Shown in pieces: positions 1 through 9,181 of a stretch of DNA of 64,000 nt. Every line of letters starts with the position of its first letter. Positions within the stretch are counted from its first letter, which is position 1. The stretch comes from Weeksellaceae bacterium (GTDB lineage: Bacteria > Bacteroidota > Bacteroidia > Flavobacteriales > Weeksellaceae). Position numbers and translations under genes: made by a program. The stretch spans positions 1 through 64,000 of the forward strand of contig JAKLPS010000008.1 in assembly GCA_022013695.1 (NCBI GenBank), written 5' to 3'. Under the pieces are notes generated by a model, which had not been told where the DNA came from, ran no database searches, and saw only the letters and a list, made by a program, of their open reading frames with translations.

Positions 1-4
1 TAGA

Positions 5-37
5 ACACTCTTTCCCTACACGACGCTCTTCCGATCT
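5..37 (+). other. Illumina TruSeq adapter left in the assembly
   Basis: The 33 bases match the universal TruSeq read-1 adapter from its start ACACTCTTTCC to its end CTCTTCCGATCT. Bases 1-4 may belong to the same artefact. Genomic sequence starts at about 38, where the reading frame of the following TPR gene begins (Glu-Glu-Ala-Leu from 39). This is a library artefact at a contig end and has no biological role. Confidence 0.97.
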
Positions 38-1283
38 TGAAGAGGCTTTGCAGAATATTTTGAAAATGCAAAACCCAGATTCCCAAGGAGCAATTAATTT
101 TAAGCAAAAAATATTCAACAATATAGCGGCCATAAAAATTCAACAAAAAGAATTTGATAAAGCTTTGGAGTACTACCAAAATAGCCTAAAAGTAAACGCC
201 AAAATAGGCGACAAAAACATAGAATCCTCTTTAAACAATAACATAGGAATCTGTTATATGGAAAAAAAAGAGTATGAGTTGGCAAAATACTATTTAGAAA
301 AATCTTTAGACATCAGAAGATCTACAAATGACTGGATGGGTGTTGCGCAATGTTATAATAATATTGGTAAAAATAATGCGTTAATGGGGAATTTTGCTTT
401 AGCAAAAGAAAACTTATTAAAAGCTTTAGAAATTGAAAATAAACTTGGAAACAAAGAGTCTAAGTTGGTTTCTTTACAATCTTTAACACAGCTTTACAAA
501 GAAATTGGAGATTATAAAAACGCATTCCAATCTCTTGAAGATGCAGAGGTTGTTAAAGATAGTTTGTATAATATAGAAAGTGCAAAAAAAATTGCCCAGC
601 TGGAACTTCAACATAAAATTGATAAACAAAAGAAAGTTTTCAATCTTGAGCTAAAACGAAGGGAAACCGAAGAACAAAAAAGGCGGCTAATTTATCTTGT
701 GATTGCGATAACGCTGGTTCTTGTATCTGTTATTTTGGGCTTATTGGTGTATTTGCAACGCACAAAAATAAACAATACAAAACTACAAAGAGATAAACTG
801 GAGTTGGAACATCTAAACATTTCGCTCGAAAAACAAAAACTAACAGAAGAATTAGATTTTAAAAACAGAGAGTTAACAACCAATGTAATGTATTTATTGA
901 AAAAGAACGAACTCATAAATGGCATCGCAGAAAAATTAATTCAATCAAAAAACGATTTCAAATCAGAAAATAGAAAAGTAATTCAAGAAATTATTACTCA
1001 ATTGAAATCCAGCAATGATGAGAAAATTTGGTCCGAATTTGAAACTCATTTTACAAAAGTCCATTCTGATTTCTATCATAAGCTTAACGAGAAGTTTCCA
1101 AATCTTTCTACAAACGAAAAAAAACTATGTGCCTTTTTACGGCTAAATTTATCTACAAAAGATATTTCGACCATTACCTATCAATCTGTAAACAGTATCA
1201 CTGTAGCTCGTTCTCGACTAAGAAAGAAACTAAATATACAAGGAGAGGACACCAACCTAATTAACTTTCTCACAAAACTTTAG
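38..1283 (+). CDS. TPR / transmembrane / HTH regulator, 5' truncated
   Basis: Membrane-anchored transcriptional regulator of a family common in Flavobacteriia. The visible part has TPR repeats over roughly the first 170 residues (helices such as KALEYYQNSLKV and LAKYYLEKSLDI), then a Lys/Glu-rich helix, one membrane segment (LIYLVIAITLVLVSVIL), a coiled coil and a C-terminal helix-turn-helix resembling LuxR-type domains (LSTNEKKLCAFL, then TITYQSVNSITVARSRLRKK). The layout suggests an N-terminal sensor outside the membrane and a DNA-binding domain in the cytoplasm. The 5' end is missing: the frame is open to the adapter junction and the TTG at 48 is not a credible start. A signal peptide and further TPRs are presumably lost. 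It precedes the secreted T9SS protein at 1584 and may regulate it, but only adjacency supports that. Confidence 0.85.
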
Positions 1284-1321
1284 TTAGTTTAAATCATTGA
1301 TTTTAAATGTTTTATATTTTG

Positions 1322-1345
1322 TTGTATATGTAATGTAATATACAA
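1322..1345. repeat. AT-rich interrupted palindrome
   Basis: TTGTATAT, an 8-base spacer, then ATATACAA form a perfect 8-bp inverted repeat 40 bases past the regulator stop. There is no T-run after it, so it is a weak terminator candidate. It could equally be an operator for the downstream transcript. Confidence 0.4.
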
Positions 1346-1404
1346 TAAGATTCTTGTACTTTTTTTGTAAGTGCAAAAAATATGACCGCGGTGTTTTGTT
1401 CATA

Positions 1405-1412
1405 TATCTTTG
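1405..1412 (+). promoter_or_regulatory. Candidate Bacteroidetes -7 box (TATCTTTG)
   Basis: Fits the TAnnTTTG element of the Bacteroidetes primary sigma factor and lies 16 bases before the small ORF at 1429. No TTTG -33 element is seen at the usual 17-23 base spacing, so the call is tentative. It would drive the small ORF and the T9SS cargo gene. Confidence 0.45.
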
Positions 1413-1428
1413 TGAAAATATTATACTA

Positions 1429-1584
1429 ATGGATATGTTTAAAGACAGCTATGGTAGTTATTTCAAAGAACTAGAACAGTTTTATAAGCGAAAAAAAATG
1501 TAAGAGCTCGCATTGAGAAAGCTTTTAGAACAATTAGAGAAGGAACATCAAAAATCAATTATTAATCTTAAATCAAAAAAGTAA
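1429..1584 (+). other. Small ORF interrupted by in-frame TAA, abutting the T9SS gene
   Basis: An ATG at 1429 opens a 24-codon frame (MDMFKDSYGSYFKELEQF...) that stops at TAA 1501-1503. The same frame then stays open for 26 more codons (ELALRKLLEQLEKEHQ...) and ends at a TAA that overlaps the next gene's ATG (TAATG, 1582-1586), a translational-coupling arrangement. Just before the internal stop is a run of eight A (1491-1498). One extra A would instead give a continuous ~45-residue frame continuing with RARIEKAFRTIREG. Either reading is Lys/Glu-rich and helical. It may be a real 24-residue peptide, a decayed gene or a homopolymer error. No family is recognised. Confidence 0.4.
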
Positions 1585-3893
1585 TGAAACTGAAAAACTA
1601 CTTTATTTTAGCTAAAGTTGGTCTGTTACTTACAGTATTGCCAAACTTTTCTGTAGCACAATTAATTATTAAGCCTACATTTATGGAAACCACCGATGTT
1701 TCCAATCAGGGTGTAGTTGCAGGGTACGAAAATCAAGCAGGTCCTTATTTTATTTGGAATCCTGATACTGACACAACAACAAATATTGCTGGAGCTGCGC
1801 CTGGACAAGGAGTTGGTGGGCAAGCAAGATTTTCATCTGATGGAAATTATATTTCAGGGACAAACTACGTTACGGAGTCTGTTTCTACCGATTGGAACAG
1901 ATCTGTTTTGTCTAATTACAATTATATCTTTAAAGGGATTGAATTTCCAACTCAAAATGTTGGCTTTGCAGCAGGTCAATCTTTAACTTATAATGGTAAT
2001 GGAATTATTTTGAAAACCACAGATGGCGGAACCACGTGGAGTCCCGTATGGACAGATACTCAAAAGAGAGGTATTGAATCGATGAGTTTCACAGATCCTT
2101 ATAACGGCTATGTTTGTGGTTGGAATCAATATTGTGCAAAAACTGAAGATAGTGGACTTACTTGGACGGCTTTAAATCCTGGTGATGCATATGTTTATAC
2201 CGCAGTCGATTTTATAAATTCTGCCACAGGTATTGTAGGAGCACAACTAGATAGTGGTTTTGCAGCTTACGTAACGGCAGATGGAGGAGTAACTTGGACA
2301 GAAAGTACAGGTTTAGTTGGGATTCCTGCAAATATTACCCATACTCCAAACGGAACTTTTTTCTTGGTTACTCACGGAGGTGATATACAAAAATCAACAG
2401 ATGGAGGATTATCTTGGACAACAGTGGATACAATATCTGGAGCATTGCTTTTAAATATAAAGTTTTATGACGATTCTATTGGAATAGCTACTGCCGAAAA
2501 TAATATTTATGAAACAACAGATGGAGGAGCAACATGGGTCATAAATACTGTTTCTCCTATAGTTGAGGGTGTAGGAGCTCTTTGGCACGATGTAGCGTGG
2601 ATTGATCAAAATCATTTGGTTCTTGTTGCAACACCTGATTTAATTTTTGAATCTGCCGACGGTGGACTAACTTGGACATGGGCAAATCAAACTCTTTTTA
2701 ATGGAAATCCAGCACTATATGACATTGCTGTAACAGGGTCAAGCATTCATGTGTGTGGTTCTCAAGGTAATTTTTATACAAGATCGAAGCTGGATAGCCT
2801 TACTTATTCTCAAATGGCTAAATATGATACAACTGCTGGAGCTTGGACAAATTTGGGGGATTTAGGATTCGATATAGATAACGCAAAAAGTGGCGGATAT
2901 AATATATCTGCAGACGGAACCACAGTCGTAGGTAATTCTTGGGCGGATCCTTCTGCAAATGGAGGAAACGGTATCACAACTTATTCAGATGCAATCGCGT
3001 GGAATGCTATTGACGGCTTAATAGATTTAGGAACTTTATATCCAAACAAAAGTACCAGAGCTAATGCTGTCAGTGCCAATGGAGATCTAATTGTGGGATG
3101 GCAAGACATTAATGGGCCTTGGAAATCAGCTGTATGGAAAAAGAACCCGGCAGGTGGTTATTTTGCAAATGAATTTTTATTGATTGATCCAAATGGAAGT
3201 GCTACTGATGAATACAATCAACTAGGAGAATGTAGTACAATTTCAGCCGATGGAAATTGGATTGGAGGATACGGAGATTACGCTAATAATAATGAACCTT
3301 GGATATGGAGCCCATCTACAGGAGTTATAAATTTAGGCGTTTTGCCAGATGTAGGAACTGGCTACGTTTCAGGAATGAATGCTGATGGAACAGTGGTTGT
3401 AGGTTGGTTTGATGCAACTTTATGGGGAGATTCACCAATCCCATTTATTTGGACTTCCACAGGCGGGCTTCAAAACTTAAATGATTATGTAGCTTCAATC
3501 GGTATTCCTATGGGAAATATCTCCATCACCGTACCTACCAGTATGTCTAATAATGGTCAATATATCGCAGGTTTTGGATTTGATCCAACCATTGGAAACT
3601 GGGGTGAATATTTTACTTTTCGTTTACAATTACCTTCTTCTTTAGGTGTTCAATCAAATACTTTAAATACAACAACCATCTTCCCAAATCCAACAAATGG
3701 GATCTTAAATATCAGTACTACAAACAAAATTGATCAATACGAAGTATTCTCAATAGCCGGTCAGCTTGTAAAAAAAGGAACTCAAGTTGGTAATCTTTCT
3801 ACAATCGATATATCCTCACTTCCAAAAGGAGTCTATATTCTGAAATTAGCATCGAAGTCAGACTTAAAAAGCTTTAAAATTATTAAAAACTAA
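1584..3893 (+). CDS. Secreted T9SS cargo protein with HAF and Asp-box repeats
   Basis: 769 residues. A signal peptide (residues 1 to about 25, ending FSVAQ) is followed by a beta-propeller-like body. One HAF-type repeat (FIWNP...FSSDGNYISGT, about 55-93) is followed by six BNR/Asp-box motifs at about 145, 187, 231, 271, 311 and 357 (TTDGGTTW, TEDSGLTW, TADGGVTW, STDGGLSW, TTDGGATW, SADGGLTW). Further HAF repeats then run to about 680 (ISADGTTVVG, VSANGDLIVGW, ISADGNWIGGY, MNADGTVVVGW). The last ~72 residues are a type A T9SS sorting domain (IFPNPTNG ... SIAGQLVKKG ... LPKGVYILKL ... KIIKN), normally removed on export. So the protein is exported by T9SS and probably surface-attached or released. 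Asp-box domains occur in sialidases and sortilin-like photosystem assembly factors, but no catalytic signature is visible, so ligand and function are unknown. Confidence 0.9.
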   Translation: MKLKNYFILAKVGLLLTVLPNFSVAQLIIKPTFMETTDVSNQGVVAGYENQAGPYFIWNPDTDTTTNIAGAAPGQGVGGQARFSSDGNYISGTNYVTESVSTDWNRSVLSNYNYIFKGIEFPTQNVGFAAGQSLTYNGNGIILKTTDGGTTWSPVWTDTQKRGIESMSFTDPYNGYVCGWNQYCAKTEDSGLTWTALNPGDAYVYTAVDFINSATGIVGAQLDSGFAAYVTADGGVTWTESTGLVGIPANITHTPNGTFFLVTHGGDIQKSTDGGLSWTTVDTISGALLLNIKFYDDSIGIATAENNIYETTDGGATWVINTVSPIVEGVGALWHDVAWIDQNHLVLVATPDLIFESADGGLTWTWANQTLFNGNPALYDIAVTGSSIHVCGSQGNFYTRSKLDSLTYSQMAKYDTTAGAWTNLGDLGFDIDNAKSGGYNISADGTTVVGNSWADPSANGGNGITTYSDAIAWNAIDGLIDLGTLYPNKSTRANAVSANGDLIVGWQDINGPWKSAVWKKNPAGGYFANEFLLIDPNGSATDEYNQLGECSTISADGNWIGGYGDYANNNEPWIWSPSTGVINLGVLPDVGTGYVSGMNADGTVVVGWFDATLWGDSPIPFIWTSTGGLQNLNDYVASIGIPMGNISITVPTSMSNNGQYIAGFGFDPTIGNWGEYFTFRLQLPSSLGVQSNTLNTTTIFPNPTNGILNISTTNKIDQYEVFSIAGQLVKKGTQVGNLSTIDISSLPKGVYILKLASKSDLKSFKIIKN

Positions 3894-3964
3894 TTTTGAA
3901 ATCACTTTGATCTCCAACAACTCTTAACCAAAAAAGGAGACCACTGAAAGACGATCGGTAAATA

Positions 3965-3999
3965 AAAAGGCTTAAACGGATTTAAAGTTTAAGCCTTTT
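3965..3999. terminator. Bidirectional hairpin terminator
   Basis: AAAAGGCTTAAAC and GTTTAAGCCTTTT form a perfect 13-bp stem around a 9-base loop, with A-run and T-run flanks on opposite sides. It lies 70 bases past the T9SS gene and can also end the converging accA transcript. Confidence 0.85.
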
Positions 4000-4126
4000 A
4001 CTATATCTCAATCACATTAAGTGTTTTCAATAGGGTTAATTTTTTTTGTTTTTAATGCTTCGGGTTGCTTAAAGTTCTACTATTAAATCTGGTTTTGTCT
4101 TAGAATTAATTTACCATTCTTTTTAA

Positions 4127-5083
4127 TTACCCTTTGAATTCTCCCATCGCAATGAATTTCTCCTGCCGGTCGTTCACCAATTTCTCAGGCGCTTGCTTAG
4201 ACAATGTTTTAATGTCTTTTAATAACACTTTCTTCACATTTTCAAAAGTTGTTGCAGCATCGTAGTGTGCGCCGCCTAACGGCTCAGGAATAATGCCGTC
4301 GATTAATTCTTGCTTCAACATATCATCCGCTGTCAGTTTCATTGTCGTAGCAGCAGTTTCTTTATATTCCCAGCTTCTCCAAAGGATTGCGGAGCAGTTT
4401 TCCGGCGAGATCACAGAGTACCAAGTGTTTTCCAGCATATAAACTTTGTTGCCAACACCAATTCCCAATGCGCCGCCACTAGCGCCTTCGCCAACGATCA
4501 CGGTAATAATTGGCACTTTCAGAGAGCACATCTCATAAATATTTCTTGCAATGGCTTCGCCTTGTCCTCTTTCTTCGGCTTCCAAACCAGGATATGCGCC
4601 AGGCGTATCTACCAAAGTGATGACGGGAATATTGAATTTCTCCGCCAGCTTCATCAATCTCAAAGCCTTTCTGTAGCCTTCCGGGTTGGACATTCCGAAA
4701 CGTCTGTGTTGGCGTTCCTTCGTGGTTCTGCCTTTTTGAGTTCCGATTAGCATCACGCTGTTGCCGCTGATGCTTGCCAGACCGCCGATCATCGCGGGAT
4801 CGTCGCCAAAATTCCGATCACCGTGCAGCTCCACAAAACTGCCTTCGTCTGCCAAGCCGGAAATGAAATCGAGCGTGTACGGCCTGCCCGGATGTCTCGA
4901 TATCTGAACCCTCTGCCAAGGCGTCAGGTTGCCATATATTTTTTTCTTGGTCTCTTCTATTTTGGTTTTGATCTTTTTGCAGGATTCATCCACGTCAATA
5001 CCGCTTTCCGTGCCCAGTTGCACGCATTTTTCGTATTGATCTATGAGTTCCTTTACAGGTTGTTCAAATTCTAAATATTCCAT
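4127..5083 (-). CDS. accA: Acetyl-CoA carboxylase carboxyltransferase subunit alpha
   Basis: 318 residues, the family's usual length. It forms the carboxyltransferase half of acetyl-CoA carboxylase with AccD and moves CO2 from carboxybiotin to acetyl-CoA, giving malonyl-CoA for fatty acid synthesis. Typical segments are the N-terminal helices ([17 protein letters not shown]), [11 protein letters not shown], the crotonase-like core with [16 protein letters not shown] and TPGAYPG, and the oxyanion-hole region [24 protein letters not shown] -7 box at 5106-5113 suits transcription starting just upstream, but no clear -33 element is present. The gene follows gltX, while accB and accC lie 10 kb away, so the subunits are split over the genome. 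Confidence 0.96.
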   Translation of the reverse strand: MEYLEFEQPVKELIDQYEKCVQLGTESGIDVDESCKKIKTKIEETKKKIYGNLTPWQRVQISRHPGRPYTLDFISGLADEGSFVELHGDRNFGDDPAMIGGLASISGNSVMLIGTQKGRTTKERQHRRFGMSNPEGYRKALRLMKLAEKFNIPVITLVDTPGAYPGLEAEERGQGEAIARNIYEMCSLKVPIITVIVGEGASGGALGIGVGNKVYMLENTWYSVISPENCSAILWRSWEYKETAATTMKLTADDMLKQELIDGIIPEPLGGAHYDAATTFENVKKVLLKDIKTLSKQAPEKLVNDRQEKFIAMGEFKG

Positions 5084-5136
5084 GTTTTTGTTTGCATTAA
5101 ACCCTCAAAAATAATGTTTTTTTTATAAATCGATAA

Positions 5137-6645
5137 TTAATTGATTCCCACTGCCTTTTCGATTCTGGCAAGCGTTTCTTCTTTCCCGATAATGGTCATA
5201 ATATCTGGAACGTCAGGCCCTTTCAGCTCGCCAACCAAAGCCAAGCGCAGGGGCATCATAACTTTCCCCATTCCCAAAGAATGCTCTTCCGCAAAATGAT
5301 GAATGGCCTCTTTCAAGGTTTCAGGCTCAAAGTCTATGGTTTCTAAAATAGTGAAAAAATCTTTCAATATTGCTGAAGTGGTATCGTTCCAGGCTTTTTT
5401 CAGTGCTCTTTCATCGTAAGAAGTTGGTGCTTCGAAGAAGAATTTGCCATCATTATAAATATCAATCACGAAGCTGGCTCTTTCTTTCATTAATGAAACG
5501 ATTTTTAATAATTTTTCGTCTGAGATCTTGATTGCTTTGATTTCCTCTATTTCTTTTAATAAAATCAAAACGTCTTCGTTAGATTTAAGTTTCAAGTATT
5601 CGTGATTGAACCATTTTGCCTTCTGTGGATCGAATCTTGCTCCGGCTTTGTGCACTTTTTGAAGGTCAAATTCCGCGATCATCTCGCCCATAGAAATGAT
5701 TTCTTTGTCGTTTGCAGGCGTCCAGCCCAGCAATGCGGTCATATTGATAAATGCTTCCGCGAAGTATCCAGATTCTTTGTAGCCTTTCCACACTTCGCCG
5801 GTTTCGGGATCTTGGAAATTCAGTGGGAAAACAGGAAATCCAGATTTGGCGCCGTCTCTTTTACTCAATTTTCCTTTGCCTTCTGGTTTTAATATTAAGG
5901 ATAAATGCGCAAATTCCGGTGCTTCCCACGCCATTGCTTCATATAGTAAAATGTGCAAAGGCAGGGATGGTAACCATTCTTCGCCGCGGATGACGTGGGA
6001 GATTTTCATCTCGAAATCATCTACCACATTGGCAAAATGGTAAGTCGGCATGCCGTCGTTTTTGATCAAAACCTTGTCGTCCAAAGTGTTGGTATTCACA
6101 GAGAAACTGCCTCTGATAATGTCTTGAAGATTCAAAGTTCTGTCAATTGGCATTTTGAAGCGGATCACATAAGGGATATTAGCATCCAACAAATTCTGAA
6201 CTTCGTTTTCGGAAAGAGCAATGCTGTTTTTAAGCTGTTTCCTTGTTTGATAATTGTACGAGAAAACCTCACCTTTGGCTTCGTATTCTTTTCGGATGGC
6301 GTCCAATTCTTCAGGCGTGTCGAAGGCCAGATAAGCGTGGTCTGTTTTTAGAATTTGATTTTTGTACCGGTCGTAGATGTCTCTTCTTTCAGATTGGCGG
6401 TAGGGTGCGTAGGGCCCGCCAATTCTTGGGCTCTCATCCGGAATTATCCCGCACCATTCTAGAGAATCCTGGATGTAATCTTCCGCGCCTTCTACATATC
6501 GGGCAGTGTCTGTATCTTCAATCCGGAGTACAAATTCGCCCCCCTGATTTTTGGCAAAAAGATAGTCGTACAAAGCGGTTCGCACGCCTCCTAGATGTAA
6601 AGCGCCGGTGGGGCTGGGTGCAAAGCGCACTCTTACTTTTTTCAT
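5137..6645 (-). CDS. gltX: Glutamyl-tRNA synthetase
   Basis: 502 residues, class I aminoacyl-tRNA synthetase charging tRNA-Glu in the cytosol. The HIGH-like motif is HLGG (17-20) within PSPTGALHLGG, and the KMSKS-like loop is KLSKR (259-263). RIEDTDTARY (41-50) and HVIRGEEWLPSLP are family hallmarks, and the C-terminal part is the helical anticodon-binding domain. A -7 box (TAATTTTG, 6714-6721, minus strand) places the transcript start about 60 bases upstream, divergent from the cupin promoter. The gap to accA is 53 bases, so the two may be co-transcribed. Whether it is discriminating or also charges tRNA-Gln cannot be told from the motifs. Confidence 0.97.
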   Translation of the reverse strand: MKKVRVRFAPSPTGALHLGGVRTALYDYLFAKNQGGEFVLRIEDTDTARYVEGAEDYIQDSLEWCGIIPDESPRIGGPYAPYRQSERRDIYDRYKNQILKTDHAYLAFDTPEELDAIRKEYEAKGEVFSYNYQTRKQLKNSIALSENEVQNLLDANIPYVIRFKMPIDRTLNLQDIIRGSFSVNTNTLDDKVLIKNDGMPTYHFANVVDDFEMKISHVIRGEEWLPSLPLHILLYEAMAWEAPEFAHLSLILKPEGKGKLSKRDGAKSGFPVFPLNFQDPETGEVWKGYKESGYFAEAFINMTALLGWTPANDKEIISMGEMIAEFDLQKVHKAGARFDPQKAKWFNHEYLKLKSNEDVLILLKEIEEIKAIKISDEKLLKIVSLMKERASFVIDIYNDGKFFFEAPTSYDERALKKAWNDTTSAILKDFFTILETIDFEPETLKEAIHHFAEEHSLGMGKVMMPLRLALVGELKGPDVPDIMTIIGKEETLARIEKAVGIN

Positions 6646-6749
6646 TTGATGAGGTTAAAGGTTTTTTTAATCAAATGCAGTCGCATTGCGATTTCGTCTT
6701 AAAAATGGTGGTGCAAAATTAAGAAATTCTAGACGTTTGACCTTTGGAA

Positions 6750-6781
6750 TTTGGCTAATCTTTTCCGAAATAGTATTTTTG
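6750..6781 (+). promoter_or_regulatory. Promoter TTTG-N20-TATTTTTG
   Basis: A TTTG -33 element (6750-6753) and TATTTTTG -7 element (6774-6781) with a 20-base spacer fit the Bacteroidetes consensus. The downstream ATG is at 6800, so the leader would be about a dozen bases. It opens the plus-strand glycan operon. Confidence 0.75.
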
Positions 6782-6799
6782 TTGATTAAAATAGAAACT

Positions 6800-7144
6800 A
6801 TGTTGGAAATTGGCGAAAGACCTTGGGGAAAATATTATGTGTTGGCAGATGAGCCTCATTATAAATTAAAGAGAATCGAGGTGAATCCGGGTCAGAAATT
6901 GTCTTATCAGTTTCATTACAAAAGACAGGAACAATGGACCATCATCGAAGGCGATGCTACGATTATCTTGGATGGAGAAGAAATTCCTTTATCTTACGGG
7001 CAAAGTATTTTCATTCCATTAGGAGCGAAACACAGAATTATGAATCTTACGGATAAACCAGTTGTTTTCGTCGAAGTGCAGACGGGAACGTACTTTGGCG
7101 AGGATGATATTGTGAGGCTGGAGGATGATTATGAGAGGCTGTAA
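6800..7144 (+). CDS. Cupin mannose-6-phosphate isomerase-type protein
   Basis: 114 residues from the ATG at 6800. Longer upstream readings begin before the promoter and are rejected. It is a single cupin domain: ERPWGKYYVLAD, then SYQFHYKRQEQW, GDATIILDGEE, FIPLGAKHRIMN and QTGTYFGEDDIVRLEDDY. These are the features of the C-terminal isomerase domain of type II mannose-6-phosphate isomerase/guanylyltransferases, here standing alone. The His and Glu/Gln residues of the cupin motifs should bind a metal. It probably interconverts fructose-6-P and mannose-6-P for GDP-mannose supply to the glycan genes downstream. The gap to the methyltransferase is 18 bases. Confidence 0.85.
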   Translation: MLEIGERPWGKYYVLADEPHYKLKRIEVNPGQKLSYQFHYKRQEQWTIIEGDATIILDGEEIPLSYGQSIFIPLGAKHRIMNLTDKPVVFVEVQTGTYFGEDDIVRLEDDYERL

Positions 7145-7162
7145 TATATTAACTAAGATATC

Positions 7163-7984
7163 ATGAACTGCAAAATTTGTGAAGCCAGTTTAGAAAAAAT
7201 TTTTTCCAAGAAAATTTTGCTAAAGTACGATGTAGATTATCATCAATGCACACATTGTGGTTTTATACAAACTGATGAACCTTTTTGGCTGGATGAAGCC
7301 TATCGTAATGCTATTACCTCTTTGGATATTGGTATTTTGAAGAGGAACAATGATTTACTGCAAGTGGTTCCCAAATTTATAGATACTTTCTTCCCACAGT
7401 CAGCCATATATTTAGATTACGCTGGAGGTTATGGTATTTTTGTGCGTTTGATGCGCGATTTAGGTTATGATTTTTATAGGAAAGATATTTACTGCGAGAA
7501 CATTTTTTCCAAGCACTTTGATCTAACGGATATAGATACTCGAAAATTCGATGTTGTTACAGCTTTCGAAGTTCTCGAGCATTTGGAAAATCCTGTGGTA
7601 GAAATTGAAAAAATCCTTAGCTACTCTGATAACCTCATATTTTCAACCGACCTCGTTCCGAAGGAAGAAAATATTGAAAATTGGGTTTATATTGCTTCCG
7701 AAACGGGTCAGCATATTGCGTTTTACACGGAAAAGGCTCTTCACATCATTGCGAAAAAATTTGAAAAAAACTATTATAAAAAATCAAGCTATCATATTTT
7801 TTCTTCTAAAAAGTTCACAAAAGAACAAATAGATTATGCCATAAATGATAGGGCGACGTACAAAGAATTTTTTGGCCTTAGGAAAAAAAGACTAGATTTT
7901 CGAATCCAGAGACCGGGACTTTTAGAGGCTGATTATGTTAAAATTCAAAAAATTCTTCACTACAAAATGTTGAACCGCAAATAG
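7163..7984 (+). CDS. Zinc-ribbon class I SAM methyltransferase
   Basis: 273 residues. Cys3, Cys6, Cys29 and Cys32 form a zinc ribbon like that in sugar C-methyltransferases. A Rossmann SAM fold follows, with YLDYAGGYG as motif I and FDVVTAFEVLEHLENP as the post-motif region typical of the Methyltransf_12/23 group. The place in a glycosyltransferase operon points to methylation of a sugar or nucleotide sugar for a surface glycan. The C-terminal domain of true TylC3-type C-methyltransferases looks short here, so substrate and methylated atom are undetermined. Confidence 0.75.
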   Translation: MNCKICEASLEKIFSKKILLKYDVDYHQCTHCGFIQTDEPFWLDEAYRNAITSLDIGILKRNNDLLQVVPKFIDTFFPQSAIYLDYAGGYGIFVRLMRDLGYDFYRKDIYCENIFSKHFDLTDIDTRKFDVVTAFEVLEHLENPVVEIEKILSYSDNLIFSTDLVPKEENIENWVYIASETGQHIAFYTEKALHIIAKKFEKNYYKKSSYHIFSSKKFTKEQIDYAINDRATYKEFFGLRKKRLDFRIQRPGLLEADYVKIQKILHYKMLNRK

Positions 7985-8047
7985 CAGTTTTTCAAAATAA
8001 TAATTTGGAAATATCAGTTGGATCTCCAAGATGTACCCAAGAAATAG

Positions 8048-9175
8048 ATGAAAATACTTTTAGATCCGCAGATTTTTAATCAACAGGCTTACGGCGGCAT
8101 ATCGAGATATTATGCGGAAGTGTTTTCAATTCTGTCAAAAAAAAATGACGTCGAAGTTATATTACCGATTTATCAATCTGAAAATGCTTATCTCAAGCAG
8201 ACAGATTTGATACGTAGGAACGGAGCAATCAACGTTTTATATAATGTACTATCATTCGTCAAAATCAGTACAAGAAAGCTTCGGAAGAAGAAAACCGAGC
8301 AATTGATCAATAAATGTTTTGGAGAAAATAATTATGATCTATTTATTCCCACTTATTATAATCCCTATTTTTTAGATAAAATCAATGGTAAGCCTTTTGT
8401 GCTAACGGTTTATGATATGATTCACGAATTGATGCCGCAATATTTTGAAGATGATCCCTTTAACGTAGCCGAATTTAAATCAATCCTAATAACAAAAGCA
8501 AGTAAAATAATTGCGGTTTCCAACAATACTAAGAAAGATATACTTAGGGTGTATCCGCAAATTAATCCTGATAAAATAGCAGTCATCTATCATGGCAGCT
8601 CAATAAAAAGAGATCCCAATGCCACTGTAAATCTGCCTTTCAACTACATTTTATATGTGGGATCTCGCGCAGATTACAAAAATTTTGATTTTTTGGTCGC
8701 AGCAGCAACACCTTTGCTAAAGGCTAATCCCAACTTATTTCTCGTAGCAGCGGGTGGTGGAAAATGGGAAGATGAAGAAATAAAAAAAATCAAAAAGTTG
8801 GGTCTCGCGAAACAGATCCTACAAAAGGATTTTGAAGAAAATGAGCTCGGATATTACTATAAAAATGCACAACTATTCGTTTTTCCATCCTTGTACGAGG
8901 GTTTTGGAATCCCTGTTTTGGAGGCAATGGCGATGGGTTGCCCGATTATTCTTACAAAGCACGGTTCTTTTCCGGAAATTGCAGGCGACGCTGCTATTTA
9001 TTTTGACAGCAATTCGGAAGACGATCTGAGGGAAAAAATCCTATTGCTGTTGGAAAATAAAGCCCTAAAAACAGAATTTGTACAAAAAGGATTGGAGCAC
9101 GTAAAAAAGTATAATTGGGAAGATGCTGCTGAAAAATGTTTGAAAGTGTACCAAGCAGCGATTTCCAAAAAATAA
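8048..9175 (+). CDS. Glycosyltransferase family 4 (GT-B)
   Basis: 375 residues, retaining GT-B glycosyltransferase. The N-terminal domain opens with MKILLDPQIFNQQAYGGISRYY, the acceptor-side glycine loop. The C-terminal donor domain has LYVGSRADYKNFDFLV and the E-x7-E element in PSLYEGFGIPVLEAMAMGCP, which binds the nucleotide sugar. It ends 6 bases before the next glycosyltransferase, so the two are co-translated. It probably adds a hexose, often mannose in this family, to the glycan built by this operon on the cytoplasmic face of the membrane. Confidence 0.88.
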   Translation: MKILLDPQIFNQQAYGGISRYYAEVFSILSKKNDVEVILPIYQSENAYLKQTDLIRRNGAINVLYNVLSFVKISTRKLRKKKTEQLINKCFGENNYDLFIPTYYNPYFLDKINGKPFVLTVYDMIHELMPQYFEDDPFNVAEFKSILITKASKIIAVSNNTKKDILRVYPQINPDKIAVIYHGSSIKRDPNATVNLPFNYILYVGSRADYKNFDFLVAAATPLLKANPNLFLVAAGGGKWEDEEIKKIKKLGLAKQILQKDFEENELGYYYKNAQLFVFPSLYEGFGIPVLEAMAMGCPIILTKHGSFPEIAGDAAIYFDSNSEDDLREKILLLLENKALKTEFVQKGLEHVKKYNWEDAAEKCLKVYQAAISKK

Positions 9176-9181
9176 AATAGA

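Noticed and set aside
1429-1584. Stop-codon recoding to explain the in-frame TAA of the small ORF
   Set aside because: No selenocysteine element (and TAA is not recoded that way), no obvious slippery-site/stem arrangement. A homopolymer error or decay is simpler.
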